The notes under the pieces are model-generated. The model did not search any database. It was not told the DNA's origin and saw only the letters and a list, made by a program, of their open reading frames with translations. Position numbers and translations under genes: made by a program. DNA of 64,000 bases from Bradyrhizobium sp. ISRA430 (lineage in GTDB: Bacteria > Pseudomonadota > Alphaproteobacteria > Rhizobiales > Xanthobacteraceae): positions 4,464,001 to 4,528,000 of the forward strand of contig NZ_CP094516.1 of assembly GCF_029909975.1 (NCBI RefSeq), written 5' to 3'. Positions 37,055 through 48,671 of this stretch are shown one piece after another. Position 1 is the first letter of the stretch; each line of letters starts with the position of its first letter.

Positions 37055-38275
37055 TCAATTCCCGGTCTGCAATTCGCCGAAGCGCTCCCAGCTCCTGCCG
37101 TTGAAGCGCATGAACTGCATCTGGTCGACGGGGACGTGATCGGTCGGACTGGTGTTGACCTTGATGCCGGGCAGGAGCATCGGCAGTTCGAGGTCATGGA
37201 TCGCGAACGCCTGCTTCAGGATGTTCTCGGTCGACAGATCGTCGCCGCAGGCTTTCAACACCGCCTCGAGCGCCATCGCGCTGTTGTAGGAGTTGACATA
37301 GTTGGTGTCGTGCTGGTCGGCCTCCGGCACGTACCTGGTCATGAATTCGCGCCAACCTTTGACGCCCGGATCGTCCTTCCAGGCGGGATCGTCGGGATCC
37401 TTCACATAGGCGGTCGATAGAATGCCGGTGCCGGCTTCCAGTCCCGCAGGCTCCATGACGGTTGAGACCCATACCGCGACATTGGACAGGAACGTCATCG
37501 GCCGCCAGCCGATCTCGAAGGATTTGCGGATCGCTTGCGCTGCGAATTTTGGCGTCGCCGCGATCACGAACACGTCCGCGCCTGACGCCTTCAGCTTCAC
37601 GATCTGGGAATCGATGGTCGGGTCCTGGATCTCGTAAGTGGCGCTGGTGACGATGGCGTCGTATTTCTCGCCGAGCACGTCCTTGAGACCGGCGAGATAG
37701 TCGCGGCCGTAGTCGTCGTTCTGCGAGATCACCGCGAATTTCGCGTTGGGATTCTTGGCCAGCGCATAGCGCGCATAGAGGCGCGCCTCGTAGCGGAACG
37801 GCGCCTGCACGCCCATCGTCGCCTGCGGATATTGGCTGACGTCGGCGAATTTCGAGGCCCCGGAGCCGATGAAGAGCTGCGGCACGTTCTTGGCCTGGAG
37901 ATACTTCGCGATCGCCGTGTTGTGGGCGGTGCCGATCGAGGAGAAGATCAAGGCGACCTCATCGCTCTCCACCAGCTTGCGCGTCTGCTCGACCGATTTC
38001 GGCGGCGCGTAGCTGTCGTCCAGCGAGATGAGATTGACCTTGCGGCCGTTGATGCCGCCCTTCTCGTTCAGCATCTTGAAATAGCCGACCTCGCCCTTGC
38101 CGAGCGCACCGAACGCCGAGACCGGCCCGCTATAGGGCATGGTCTGGCCTATCCTGATTTCGGTTGGGGTGACGCCGCGCATTTCGGCGGCGATCGACGG
38201 GGTCGTCCATGTCGGAAATGAAAATGTCAGGAACGAAACGGCGCCAAGCGCGCCCCATGCCGTCGCAAAGCGCAT
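37055..38275 (-). CDS. ABC transporter substrate-binding protein (LivK type)
   Basis: A 406-residue periplasmic binding protein of the branched-chain amino-acid (type I) family. A signal peptide ends near TPSIAAEM, followed by EIRIGQTMPYSGPVSAFGALGKGEVGYFKMLNEKGGINGRKVNL, the standard beginning of the mature protein. SQNDDYGRDYLAGLKD and the hinge patterns are typical. The ATG at 38275 follows GGGGAGGGG. No permease or ATPase genes are adjacent, so it is an orphan component; in rhizobia this class takes many small aromatic or carboxylate ligands. Confidence 0.9.
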   Translation of the reverse strand: MRFATAWGALGAVSFLTFSFPTWTTPSIAAEMRGVTPTEIRIGQTMPYSGPVSAFGALGKGEVGYFKMLNEKGGINGRKVNLISLDDSYAPPKSVEQTRKLVESDEVALIFSSIGTAHNTAIAKYLQAKNVPQLFIGSGASKFADVSQYPQATMGVQAPFRYEARLYARYALAKNPNAKFAVISQNDDYGRDYLAGLKDVLGEKYDAIVTSATYEIQDPTIDSQIVKLKASGADVFVIAATPKFAAQAIRKSFEIGWRPMTFLSNVAVWVSTVMEPAGLEAGTGILSTAYVKDPDDPAWKDDPGVKGWREFMTRYVPEADQHDTNYVNSYNSAMALEAVLKACGDDLSTENILKQAFAIHDLELPMLLPGIKVNTSPTDHVPVDQMQFMRFNGRSWERFGELQTGN

Positions 38276-38405
38276 CGGCTTCCCCTCCCCTTTGTCTGGC
38301 GCGGTCGGGCCGCACCTTATTGGAGAGAAGCATGCCATGACGGCCGCTCGGGCGCCATTGCCAATTCCGCGCGCCGCAAGCCGACAGGACGCACCGCGAG
38401 ACAAC

Positions 38406-38434
38406 AAAAAACGCGGCGTTGCCGCCGCGTTTTT
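38406..38434 (-). terminator. Terminator after ftsH
   Basis: Arms AAAAACGCGGC / GCCGCGTTTTT around a 6-base loop; on the minus strand the stem is followed by a run of T. It lies 24 bases beyond the ftsH stop and ends transcription of the cpoB-tilS-ftsH block. Confidence 0.8.
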
Positions 38435-38457
38435 CCATTTGCTCTGGCCGTTCGCGG

Positions 38458-40380
<1,923 letters not shown>

Positions 40381-40532
40381 CGATCTTCCTTCGTGGTCGC
40401 GCGGATCGCGGCCCTGATCCTTCGGGAGTTACTTGGCCCAGCTACTTTGGGCAATACGAGGAAATCCCCAAGGAATCCTCTCGGTTAGATGCATACAATT
40501 TAGGTGCCGCCCCGGTCGCTGCCAAGGGAACG

Positions 40533-40555
40533 AGATGGGACTATTTATCCCATCT
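40533..40555. other. Hairpin upstream of ftsH
   Basis: Inverted repeat AGATGGGA / TCCCATCT with a 7-base AT-rich loop (CTATTTA) in the 267-base tilS-ftsH gap. It could be a tilS 3' structure or an ftsH control element; no strong T-tract decides between them. Confidence 0.4.
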
Positions 40556-40647
40556 TAGCCCGATTCCTGCTGAAATAATGGCACCAGATCGGGGGTTTTT
40601 CCTGCCTGGTTAAGGTGCGCTGACGATGGTGGCTCGATCGACCGGTG

Positions 40648-41724
40648 TCATGATCCGCCCGTTGATGCGTTCTTTGGGCGCCGGGCGGGTGCCGGCACGA
40701 TGTGGATTCGTCCCCCGGCAAGGCTGATCAGGGCTCCCGCAAGCGTCTGCTTCAGGAGCGGTCGGCCGTTGGCGCGTGCATGGGCAGCCCCCGCGATCGA
40801 TTGATCAAGCGCGGCCATGAGGGTTTCGACCTTGCCGAGTTCCGCCGGCCCCTCATGCCCGAGCGCGTTGATGGCGCGCAGCAAGAGCCGCAGCCGGACC
40901 TCCTCCGGCAGCGCGGCGAAGGCTGACGCCTCGAAGCTTTGCGCGGCCGGGTCATGCGGCGCAACGCCGCGATCCCGTAACTTGAGGAAACGCTCGGCAC
41001 CATCGGTCAACACCTCCACTGCAGCATTGGCCCGGGCCAGCCGCGCTGCGAGCCGCGCCAGACCTCGGGCATCGCCGCCTTCGGCCGCGAGCTGCGGGAG
41101 AAGTGCGCGCAGCCGCGGACGTGTGAAGGTGGTGTCGCGATTGGTGGGATCGTCCGCGAAACTAATCTTGGCCCGCTTCAGTGTCGCGACGAGCCGCGAC
41201 TTCGGAACGTCGAGCAGCGGGCGCGCCAGGATGATTCCGTCGCGCTCGGTGACGCGCCCCATCGCAGACAGTCCGGCGATTCCGCTCCCGCGCAACAGGC
41301 GCATGAGAAGCGTCTCCGCCTGATCATCGCGGGTGTGCGCAGTCAGCACATGGCTTGCGCCGGCCGCACGCGCGGCCCGCGCAAGCAGGCGATAGCGAGC
41401 TTCGCGCGCGGCGGCGGGCAGACCCGTCTTCGGTTTCGGGCCGGTCCAGCGCATGGTCCGGTGCGTCAATGCAAGCGCCGTCGCCAGCCGCTTGACCTCG
41501 CGCGCCTCGCGCGCCGCCTCCGGCCGCAAACCGTGATCGACAGTGACGGCGACGAGGCGCGGGCCGTGCGCGAGGCTGCGTTGCCAGCGCGCCGCAAGCC
41601 ACATCAGCGCGACCGAATCCGGCCCGCCCGAAACCGCGAGCACGAGCGCGGGCGCGTTCTTCAGATCGGCGAAGAGCAGCTTCGCCGCACGGGCCGAGAT
41701 CGGCAAATTGTCGTCGTCTGACAT
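40648..41724 (-). CDS. tilS: tRNA(Ile)-lysidine synthetase
   Basis: A 358-residue enzyme that converts C34 of tRNA(Ile2) to lysidine with ATP, so that the anticodon reads AUA. The PP-loop SGGPDS (32-37) is intact, and AVTVDHGLRPEAAREAREV and HTRDDQAETLLMRLLRGSGI match the N-terminal catalytic domain. The C-terminal part is shorter than in E. coli. The ATG at 41724 is preferred over a TTG five codons upstream. It sits between cpoB and ftsH, as in many alphaproteobacteria. Confidence 0.94.
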   Translation of the reverse strand: MSDDDNLPISARAAKLLFADLKNAPALVLAVSGGPDSVALMWLAARWQRSLAHGPRLVAVTVDHGLRPEAAREAREVKRLATALALTHRTMRWTGPKPKTGLPAAAREARYRLLARAARAAGASHVLTAHTRDDQAETLLMRLLRGSGIAGLSAMGRVTERDGIILARPLLDVPKSRLVATLKRAKISFADDPTNRDTTFTRPRLRALLPQLAAEGGDARGLARLAARLARANAAVEVLTDGAERFLKLRDRGVAPHDPAAQSFEASAFAALPEEVRLRLLLRAINALGHEGPAELGKVETLMAALDQSIAGAAHARANGRPLLKQTLAGALISLAGGRIHIVPAPARRPKNASTGGS

Positions 41725-41808
41725 GACGCTGCCCAGCAATCGTCGGCGGATGGCCAGAGACTGTCTAGCGCAGCACCATCCGCCTTGTCAGCGCTTCAAC
41801 GCCGCACG

Positions 41809-42825
41809 TCAGCACTTCACCCGCTTCTGTTCGCGGTCGACGGCGGCTTTGACGCCGGCGGAGGCGCGCGGATATTTGCGACCGACCTCGCCGAAGGCGG
41901 CGCAGGCGGCCTCCTTCTCCTTCAGCGCGGCAAGCGACTGACCGAGCCGCAACAGCGCATCCGGGGCTTTGCCGGACTTTTCGTATTTGGTGGTGACGGC
42001 GAGGAAAGATTCCGCCGCGTCGCGATATTGCTGACGCTGGAAATAGCTCTCGCCAAGCCAATACTGGGCATCCCCGAGCAGTGGGTCGCTCGGATATTTC
42101 TGCGCAAAATTCTTCATGGTCTGCTCGGCGAGCGCGTAGTCCTTGCGCTGCATGTAGCCTATGCCGAGGTCGAACTCGTCGCGCGGCGACTGTGAGGGCG
42201 GCTGCGTGGTGAGGCCGCCGCCGGCCGGTGCCGGATAGCCCTGCTGCGCCGGGGCCGAATAGCCCTGCTGCGGGTAGCGGCCGCCGGTGTTGGCGAGGTC
42301 GAGAGGCTCGCCCGCGCCGCGGCCGCCGGGCGCGCCGACTGGAGCCGTCGCCATCGGCTGCTGGCCGCCGCCGAGCGCGCGCGGCGCGCCCGGGGCATTC
42401 GGGTTCTGGTTCGGGTCAAATGCATCGCCGCGGCGGCGGACGCCGGGTGCTCCCGGGGGCGGCGCCTCCTGAACGATCGGAGCGGGCGCCGCGCCCTGCG
42501 GCTCATAAGCGGGCTGGGCAGCCTGCTGCTGGCGATAGACCGGCGCGGACTGAGCGGGCGGCACGGCCGCCACGCTGGGCTGGGCCGGCGCATGTCCGGG
42601 CGCGCCTTGCGCACCGCCCTCGAGCTGCCGGATGCGCTCTTCGAGCTGGCGGTTGCGATATTGCAGTTCCTCGTTCTGGCCGGTGAGCTGGCGAAGCTGG
42701 TTTTCCAGCCGCTCGATCCGCATCTCGGGGTCGGCATCCTCCGACTGCGCGAGGACGGGCGAGCACAAAGAGAGCAGCGCGGCGATCGCCACGGTGCCGG
42801 TAATGACCTGAAATCTGGATGACAT
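41809..42825 (-). CDS. cpoB: Tol-Pal system protein CpoB/YbgF
   Basis: A 338-residue periplasmic protein that couples Tol-Pal to peptidoglycan synthesis. After a signal peptide (cleavage near SPVLAQ) comes a trimeric coiled coil (about 33-68, IERLENQLRQLTGQNEEL). A long Pro/Gly/Ala-rich linker follows, and the C-terminus has three TPRs (about 215-335) beginning DEFDLGIGYMQRKDYALAEQTM. Gene position next to pal supports the call. The 5' end begins at the ATG at 42825. Confidence 0.92.
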   Translation of the reverse strand: MSSRFQVITGTVAIAALLSLCSPVLAQSEDADPEMRIERLENQLRQLTGQNEELQYRNRQLEERIRQLEGGAQGAPGHAPAQPSVAAVPPAQSAPVYRQQQAAQPAYEPQGAAPAPIVQEAPPPGAPGVRRRGDAFDPNQNPNAPGAPRALGGGQQPMATAPVGAPGGRGAGEPLDLANTGGRYPQQGYSAPAQQGYPAPAGGGLTTQPPSQSPRDEFDLGIGYMQRKDYALAEQTMKNFAQKYPSDPLLGDAQYWLGESYFQRQQYRDAAESFLAVTTKYEKSGKAPDALLRLGQSLAALKEKEAACAAFGEVGRKYPRASAGVKAAVDREQKRVKC

Positions 42826-42950
42826 CTTGCCCTGACGACGAAAGCGACGTGGCGCGCGGCGGATCACTCGCCGCGCCACACATTGAGAGAGGGAGTACGC
42901 CAAAACTGTGACTGCTACCAAGGGGTTTCTATGCGCCCCGTGAAACGAAA

Positions 42951-42972
42951 CCGGCGCCCGAGGGGGCGCCGG
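42951..42972 (-). terminator. Terminator after pal
   Basis: Arms CCGGCGCCC (42951-42959) and GGGCGCCGG (42964-42972), with T-rich DNA following on the minus strand (TTTCGTTTC). It lies between the pal stop and cpoB and separates their transcripts at least partly. Confidence 0.7.
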
Positions 42973-43012
42973 CATAATCCATGTCGGAAGCTGAACAGCG
43001 CGTGACTGACCG

Positions 43013-43501
43013 TCAGGAGCTCGCGTTCAGCACGGTGACGGCGCGGCGGTTCTGCGACCAGCACGAGATGTCGTTACAGACCGCGACCGGCCGCTCCTTG
43101 CCGTAGGAGATGGTGCGCATGCGGTTCGGATCGATGCCGCGAGAGGCCAGGAACGAGCGCACCGACTGGGCGCGGCGGGCGCCGAGCGCGATGTTATACT
43201 CGCGGGTGCCGCGCTCGTCGGCATGACCTTCGATGGTGAAGGTGTAGCGCGGATAGGTCTGCAGCCACTGCGCCTGCTTCTCCAGCGTCACGATCGCCTG
43301 CGGGGTCAGATCGGTCTGGTCGCTTTCGAAGAACACGCGATCGCCCACGTTCACGACGAAATCCTGCTGGCTGCCGGGCGTCGCGGCGTTGGCCATCGCA
43401 TCCGAAGCAAGGTTCTTGTTGGCGCAGGCGCCCATCGACAGCGCGACCGCAAGCACTGCAGCCAGCTTCAATCCCTGGAGGATACGCATAGGATGTTTCA
43501 T
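43013..43501 (-). CDS. pal: Peptidoglycan-associated lipoprotein Pal
   Basis: A 162-residue outer-membrane lipoprotein that links the outer membrane to peptidoglycan and binds TolB. The lipobox SMGAC gives lipidated Cys26. The OmpA-like domain (about 50-160) includes TIEGHADERGTREYNIALGARRAQSVRSFL with the Asp/Arg pair that grips meso-DAP, and ISYGKERPV. Length and order are standard for an alphaproteobacterium. Confidence 0.96.
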   Translation of the reverse strand: MKHPMRILQGLKLAAVLAVALSMGACANKNLASDAMANAATPGSQQDFVVNVGDRVFFESDQTDLTPQAIVTLEKQAQWLQTYPRYTFTIEGHADERGTREYNIALGARRAQSVRSFLASRGIDPNRMRTISYGKERPVAVCNDISCWSQNRRAVTVLNASS

Positions 43502-43757
43502 TCCGGAGCCTCCACGCTCGCGTTTAGTCCACTGCTGTCCGGTCTACAGGGGGTTGGTTAAGCGAACGTTCCGTCAACCTTGATGGGACGTTGCTAAAGC
43601 CGGTCAAATGCCCCCAATCGGCGAAAAGCAACCGCGATGGTTAATGAGTTGTAAATGTGGCGCGAGGGTGAAGGCAAGGCGTCTCGGCCGGCAGAAGCGT
43701 CGGTTTTGCCGGGAGTCTGGCCCTTAAGCAACAGGCCGGGGAACCCCGGTGCCGTGC

Positions 43758-44519
43758 CTAGCGGGCGGAACCGACCCATGACGCTGCTGCGTCCGGGTTC
43801 CGAGAGGTGGCCAGCAGCACGGGCCGGGGCGCAGCCTGGCGCGAGCTGGAGCGCTCGAACAGCATGCGTCGTTCGAAGGCGCTGGAGCGCATGATGGGAA
43901 AGCGCGTCAAAATCCTTTCGCGCGTCCTCGGGAAATCCGATGCCATCAAGACCGCCTTCTTCGTAGGCCAGCCCGGAAACCCACGCGGTTCGGTCAGGGT
44001 CTCCGACAGGAAGACGCGGCGATAGAAGGCCTGGTGATCGACACGCACCATCGAAAGTCCGACGTCGGCGTTGAAATGTTCGCATGCCACGAAAGGCAGC
44101 CGCACAGTCAGATAAGGCAGTTCTGGGAAGCGCTGCTGCATTTCGGGATCGGCAACAAACCGGCACGGATCGACGAAAAGCTCGCCGCGATCGAGGCGAG
44201 GATGCAGGACATCGCCGAACACCTCGGTCGTGTAGGACATCCGCCATTCGGACGTCAGAACGTGAATGCGGACGGCGCTGCAGAGTTCGTCGTCAACATA
44301 GACCCCGAAATTCCAGACATTGGGCGCATCGTCGAAGCGGTCGGTCACGCGCTGCGATTCTGCCGGCAAGATCAGTCCAGCCCGCAGATAGGCCCGGTAG
44401 CGCATCAAGTAGAGGCGATCTCTGTCCTCCGGCGTCTCGATGAGCCGGTAGTCGATGCGGTCAAACAGTGCGGCTCCCCGCGGAAGGAGCGCCGTATGCG
44501 GTTCGGCTCCGGACTTCAT
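43758..44519 (-). CDS. N-acyltransferase, FeeM / autoinducer-synthase-like fold
   Basis: A 253-residue GNAT-type acyltransferase. The N-terminal YRLIETPEDRDRLYLMRYRAYLRAGLI and the DRFDDAPNVWNFGVYVDDELCSAVRIHV region match the FeeM N-acyl-amino-acid synthase family and resemble AHL synthases of the LuxI group (Arg-x-x-Asp-Arg-type contacts). PYLTVRLPFVACEHFN and GLSMVRVDHQAFYRRVF complete the domain. It would attach a fatty-acyl group, taken from acyl-ACP, to an amino acid or similar amine; the product is unknown. It lies between pal and a GGDEF-EAL gene, inside the tol-pal block. Confidence 0.8.
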   Translation of the reverse strand: MKSGAEPHTALLPRGAALFDRIDYRLIETPEDRDRLYLMRYRAYLRAGLILPAESQRVTDRFDDAPNVWNFGVYVDDELCSAVRIHVLTSEWRMSYTTEVFGDVLHPRLDRGELFVDPCRFVADPEMQQRFPELPYLTVRLPFVACEHFNADVGLSMVRVDHQAFYRRVFLSETLTEPRGFPGWPTKKAVLMASDFPRTRERILTRFPIMRSSAFERRMLFERSSSRQAAPRPVLLATSRNPDAAASWVGSAR

Positions 44520-44689
44520 CTCTTACCCCTACAACTCCAGGCAACTTCCGCGAGTGCGGGAACATTAATAGTTCCTTAATAGAATTGCAAAGGCTTCGAA
44601 GTGTTAGGGTTAACCTTTGCGGCTCCGTAGAATCGCGGAGAGAGCGCAGGCGAGAGCTCTGATGACGCTCCAGTCCTATCGGAGAAAGA

Positions 44690-47029
44690 TCAGGCGATGG
44701 ATCGCGATGAGACCAGGGCGATCTGATCCTCGGCAACACGGCGACCGTGCGAGGCGTTGAGCAATTGGCGGATCCGCACCGCCGGGATCGGTCGGCTGAA
44801 CAGATAGCCCTGCCCTTCGCTCACCGTACCATCGGCGTTGATCAGCGCGAGTTGCTCGTTGGTCTCGATGCCCTCGACCACGACCGACATGCCGAGGTCG
44901 GCGGACAGTCGCGCCACGCCGCGCAGCAGCGTCAGCGGGCGGTCGGTGTCGATGCCCTCGAGGAAGGAGCGATCGATCTTCACTTTCTGCATCGGGAAGT
45001 TGTGCAGGTAGCTGAGGCTGGAATAGCCGGTGCCGAAATCGTCGAGCGAAATGCGCACGCCGAGCGCATGTAGCTGTGACAGGATGTCGTGGGTGAGCTG
45101 CGTATTGCGCAACAGCGAGGATTCGGTGATCTCGATCTCCAGGCGATGGGCCGGCAGGCCCGAGACCTCGAGCGCGTAGCGGATTTCACTCAGCACGTCG
45201 CGCTGGTGGAATTGCTGCGGCGAGAAGTTGACCGCGACGCTGACGCTTTCGGGCCACTTCATGCATTCCATGCAGGCCCGGCGCAGGATCCAGCGGCCAA
45301 GATCGACGATCAGGCCCATGTCCTCGGCGACGGGAATGATGTCGACCGGCGAAACCGTGCCTCGCACCGGATGATTCCAGCGCAGCAGCGCCTCGCAGGT
45401 GGTGATCCTGCCGGTCTTCAGATTGACCAGCGGCTGGTAGAACAGCTCGAACTCCTCGTTGGCGAGCGCCTTGCGCAGGTCGAGCTCGAGGATGCGGCGG
45501 GCTTCGACGGTCGCCGCCATCTCGTCGCGGAAGAAGCAGAAGGTGCCGCGGCCGTCGGCCTTGGCGCGATAGAGCGCCATGTCGGCGTTCTTGAGCAATG
45601 TGTCGGCGCTGACATCGCCTTCCGGCGAGGTCAGTGCGATGCCGACGCTGGCGCCGATCTCGACCAGGTGATTGTCGATGCGGTAGCGCTCGCTCAGCCG
45701 CTCGACGATGCGGCGGGCGAGCGCCGCGGCATCTTCGGCCGAGTGGATGTTCTGCTGGAAAACGACGAATTCGTCGCCGCCGAAGCGGGCGACGAAATCC
45801 TCGGGCCGCAGCATCTCGCGCAGACGGTTGGCGACCGCGCAGAGGAGCTGATCGCCGCAGGGATGGCCGAGCGTGTCGTTGACCTGCTTGAACTGGTCGA
45901 GGTCGACGAAGAGCAGCGCGGAGAGGCACTCGGCATTGTGCGCAATGGCCAGGAGCCGCTCGATCTCGTCGCGAAAGCTGACCCGGTTGGGCAGCGCCGT
46001 GAGTTCGTCATAGCGGGCGAGATGGCTGATCCTCGCCTCCGCGTTCTTGCGCTCGGTGATGTCCTCGAGCAGCACGACCGTGCCGCCATCCGCCATCGGC
46101 TGGAGCGTCCATGACAGCGTCCGCCCCCGCGCGAGATCGGGATCGTTGGTGACGATCTCTTTCATCCGCGCATCAGAGATCTCGTTGAGGATCAGGTTGC
46201 CGCTTTCCGCCGAGATCGAGGCAGAGTTCACACACGCCGTGATGATGTCGGCCACGCCGGCGCCGCTCTGCGCGAGGTCGCCGGACAGATCGGTCATTTC
46301 ACCGAACCGATGATTCATCACCGCGAGCTGCCCGTCGGCGCGGAACATGCACAGACCGTGCGGCATGTTGTTCAATGCCGTGTCGAACTGGCTGGCAAGC
46401 GCCGCCTCGCGCTCGCGCGCCACCACCGCTCGCAGGAATATCCTGTGCAGATTGGCCGATAGCTGCACCACCGCTAGAAGAAAGGCGGCGGATATGACCG
46501 ACATTGCAATGTAGTAAGGTGTGCCGTGCAGCGCCAACGCCACCACTGCTGGACCGAATATCAGCAGGGCTTGCAGACGAAATATCGTTTGCCGTCCGTA
46601 GGCCCTGCCCGCGCCGCCCGCGACGATTCCGGTGGTCACGGAAACAGCGATCATGTGGGCGACGGCGTCGCTGCTGCTCAACAGCGTGGTGGAGCACCAC
46701 AGGCCGATTGCAGCAGCCTGGATCAGCGCCCCGACCTGATAGCGCCTCTGCCAGTACGCGGCCTGTTCGGCGGTAACGTTCGATTCGCGGGCTTGGTATC
46801 GATGTAGATCGAATGCCCGCACAGCTCCCGCCAGGATGAGGAGAGGGACGAATCCCCAGATCAAGGTCTGTCCCGTCTTCAGCGCGGTCAAGGTTGCAGC
46901 GAAGGCAGAGAAGACGATGCCGGTCAGCACCGTGCCAGGAGCCTCGTACAACGAATCGATCAGCGCTGCCGAGATGGTCGGCGAGGGCTGCCGCTGGTCC
47001 GGCTCTCCGCTCTGATCTGCAAGCTGCAT
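44690..47029 (-). CDS. Bifunctional GGDEF-EAL protein with membrane anchor and PAS
   Basis: A 779-residue c-di-GMP enzyme. About five to six membrane helices occupy residues 30-195, followed by a PAS-like domain (about 212-328). The GGDEF motif is at 417-421, with an inhibitory RxxD (R408-D411) five residues upstream. The EAL domain starts about 515, with EALLRWN (546-552) and DDFGTGYSSLSYL. Both active-site sets look intact, so the protein could make or break c-di-GMP depending on a membrane signal. It sits between the FeeM-like gene and tolB in the same direction. Confidence 0.9.
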   Translation of the reverse strand: MQLADQSGEPDQRQPSPTISAALIDSLYEAPGTVLTGIVFSAFAATLTALKTGQTLIWGFVPLLILAGAVRAFDLHRYQARESNVTAEQAAYWQRRYQVGALIQAAAIGLWCSTTLLSSSDAVAHMIAVSVTTGIVAGGAGRAYGRQTIFRLQALLIFGPAVVALALHGTPYYIAMSVISAAFLLAVVQLSANLHRIFLRAVVAREREAALASQFDTALNNMPHGLCMFRADGQLAVMNHRFGEMTDLSGDLAQSGAGVADIITACVNSASISAESGNLILNEISDARMKEIVTNDPDLARGRTLSWTLQPMADGGTVVLLEDITERKNAEARISHLARYDELTALPNRVSFRDEIERLLAIAHNAECLSALLFVDLDQFKQVNDTLGHPCGDQLLCAVANRLREMLRPEDFVARFGGDEFVVFQQNIHSAEDAAALARRIVERLSERYRIDNHLVEIGASVGIALTSPEGDVSADTLLKNADMALYRAKADGRGTFCFFRDEMAATVEARRILELDLRKALANEEFELFYQPLVNLKTGRITTCEALLRWNHPVRGTVSPVDIIPVAEDMGLIVDLGRWILRRACMECMKWPESVSVAVNFSPQQFHQRDVLSEIRYALEVSGLPAHRLEIEITESSLLRNTQLTHDILSQLHALGVRISLDDFGTGYSSLSYLHNFPMQKVKIDRSFLEGIDTDRPLTLLRGVARLSADLGMSVVVEGIETNEQLALINADGTVSEGQGYLFSRPIPAVRIRQLLNASHGRRVAEDQIALVSSRSIA

Positions 47030-47236
47030 CTGGCCCTGTACGCGCGTCCTGTTTGGAGCGCAGTTTTACTGAGCCGGAGTGAAGTCTTTCTGAGGGAACA
47101 TCGTTAAAGTCGAGTGTTTCTGAACCTCAGGCGATTGAAATACATCAATCAGATCAAGCAACTGGGAAAATTTTACCGAGCACAGCCTAAACGAAAGATT
47201 GATGCGGGCAAACATCTCGCAAATCTTTGCGAAAAA

Positions 47237-47260
47237 GGCGCGCATTCGGAATCGCGCGCC
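47237..47260 (-). terminator. Terminator after tolB
   Basis: Hairpin GGCGCGCATT / AATCGCGCGCC with one bulged C; on the minus strand CCTTTTTCGC follows. It lies 19 bases past the tolB stop and ends the tolQRAB transcript before the GGDEF-EAL gene. Confidence 0.75.
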
Positions 47261-47278
47261 AAGACGGAGCCCAGACCG

Positions 47279-48655
47279 CTAGCCTGAGGTCGAAGACAAC
47301 AGCGGCGACCACGCCGGATCGGACGCGAAGCCCGGCGTCGGCACCTTCAGCTCGTTGCGGCCGGAAATGTCGACCGTGAACAGCGACGGGCCGGAGTTGC
47401 CGCCGGGATCGCGGAAGAACATCACGACTCGGCCGTTCGGCGCGAAGGTCGGGCCCTCATTGTGATAGCCGGAGGTGAGGATGCGCTCGCCGGAGCCGTC
47501 GGGCTTCATGATGCCGATCGCGAACTGGCCACCGCCCTGCTTGGTAAACGCGATGTAGTCGCCGCGCGGCGACCACACCGGCGTCGAATAGCTGCCGTTG
47601 GTGTCGTCTTTCGAGAATGAGATGCGCTGCGCCGGTCCGCCGCTCGCCGACATCACGTAGATCTGCGGCTTGCCGCCGCGGTCGGACTCGAAGCAGATGC
47701 GGGTGCCGTCGGGCGAATAGGACGGCGAGGTGTCGATCGCGGGCGTATCGGTGAGCCGCGTGGTCGAGCGCGAACGCAGATCCATCGCGAACAGGTTGGA
47801 GTTGCCGCCCTGTTGCAGGCTCATGATGACGCGCTGGCCGTCCGGCGAGAAGCGCGGTGCAAAGGTCATGCCGGGGAAGTTGCCGACGATTTCGCGCTGC
47901 CCGGTCTCGATGTTGTAGAGATAGACCCTCGGATCGCCCTGGCCGAACTCCATGTAGGTGATCTCTTGCGAGTTCGGCGAGAAGCGCGGCGTCAGCACGA
48001 GGTCCGAGCCGCGGGTCAGATAGCGCACATTGGCGCCGTCCTGGTCCATGATCGCGAGCCGCTTGACGCGCCGCTCCTTGGCGCCGGTCTCGTCCACGAA
48101 CACCACGCGGCTGTCGAAATAGCCCTTGTCGCCGGTGAGACGCTCGTAGATCTGGTCGGAGATGATGTGGGCGATGCGGCGCCAATATTCCGGAGAGGTG
48201 AAATATTGCTGGCCGGTGAGCTGCTGGCCCGAGGCCACGTCCCATAGGCGGAATTCAGCCTTGAGCCGGCCGTCCGGCTGACGCGTCATGCGGCCGGTGA
48301 CGAGGGCCTGCGCGTTGATCGTCTTCCAGTTCTGGAACTGGGGCGCGACGTCGATATTGCTGATGCGCTCGATGAAGGCGGCCTGGTCGATCGGATTGAA
48401 CAGCCCCGAGCGCTTCAGATTGTTGGTGATGACCTGGGTGACGCCGTTGCCGACCTCACCATCGGACGGAGAGCCCGCCACGAAGTTGGTGATCGCGATC
48501 GGCATCGGTGCGACGTTGCCTTCGGTGATCTGCAGCTTGGTCTGCGCGACCAACTGCGAGGGAAGCAGCAGCCCGGCGGCGGCACCGGCGCCACCGATGA
48601 GAAGCTGACGGCGATCGATCGGCAAAGGCGACAACGGCAAAGACTTCACGGACAT
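47279..48655 (-). CDS. tolB: Tol-Pal system beta-propeller protein TolB
   Basis: A 458-residue periplasmic protein that couples TolA to Pal during division. The N-terminus has a twin-Arg-like signal ([15 protein letters not shown]). The N-domain is followed by a six-bladed propeller with repeated blade motifs such as [28 protein letters not shown] and [25 protein letters not shown]. Length is standard. It is the last gene of tolQ-tolR-tolA-tolB, 16 bases after tolA. Confidence 0.96.
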   Translation of the reverse strand: MSVKSLPLSPLPIDRRQLLIGGAGAAAGLLLPSQLVAQTKLQITEGNVAPMPIAITNFVAGSPSDGEVGNGVTQVITNNLKRSGLFNPIDQAAFIERISNIDVAPQFQNWKTINAQALVTGRMTRQPDGRLKAEFRLWDVASGQQLTGQQYFTSPEYWRRIAHIISDQIYERLTGDKGYFDSRVVFVDETGAKERRVKRLAIMDQDGANVRYLTRGSDLVLTPRFSPNSQEITYMEFGQGDPRVYLYNIETGQREIVGNFPGMTFAPRFSPDGQRVIMSLQQGGNSNLFAMDLRSRSTTRLTDTPAIDTSPSYSPDGTRICFESDRGGKPQIYVMSASGGPAQRISFSKDDTNGSYSTPVWSPRGDYIAFTKQGGGQFAIGIMKPDGSGERILTSGYHNEGPTFAPNGRVVMFFRDPGGNSGPSLFTVDISGRNELKVPTPGFASDPAWSPLLSSTSG

Positions 48656-48671
48656 TGCGGGCTCTCAGACA

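Noticed and set aside
43594..44247. 217-codon minus-strand frame overlapping the FeeM-like gene
   Set aside because: Different frame of the same DNA; the FeeM-like frame has the family motifs and a normal length.
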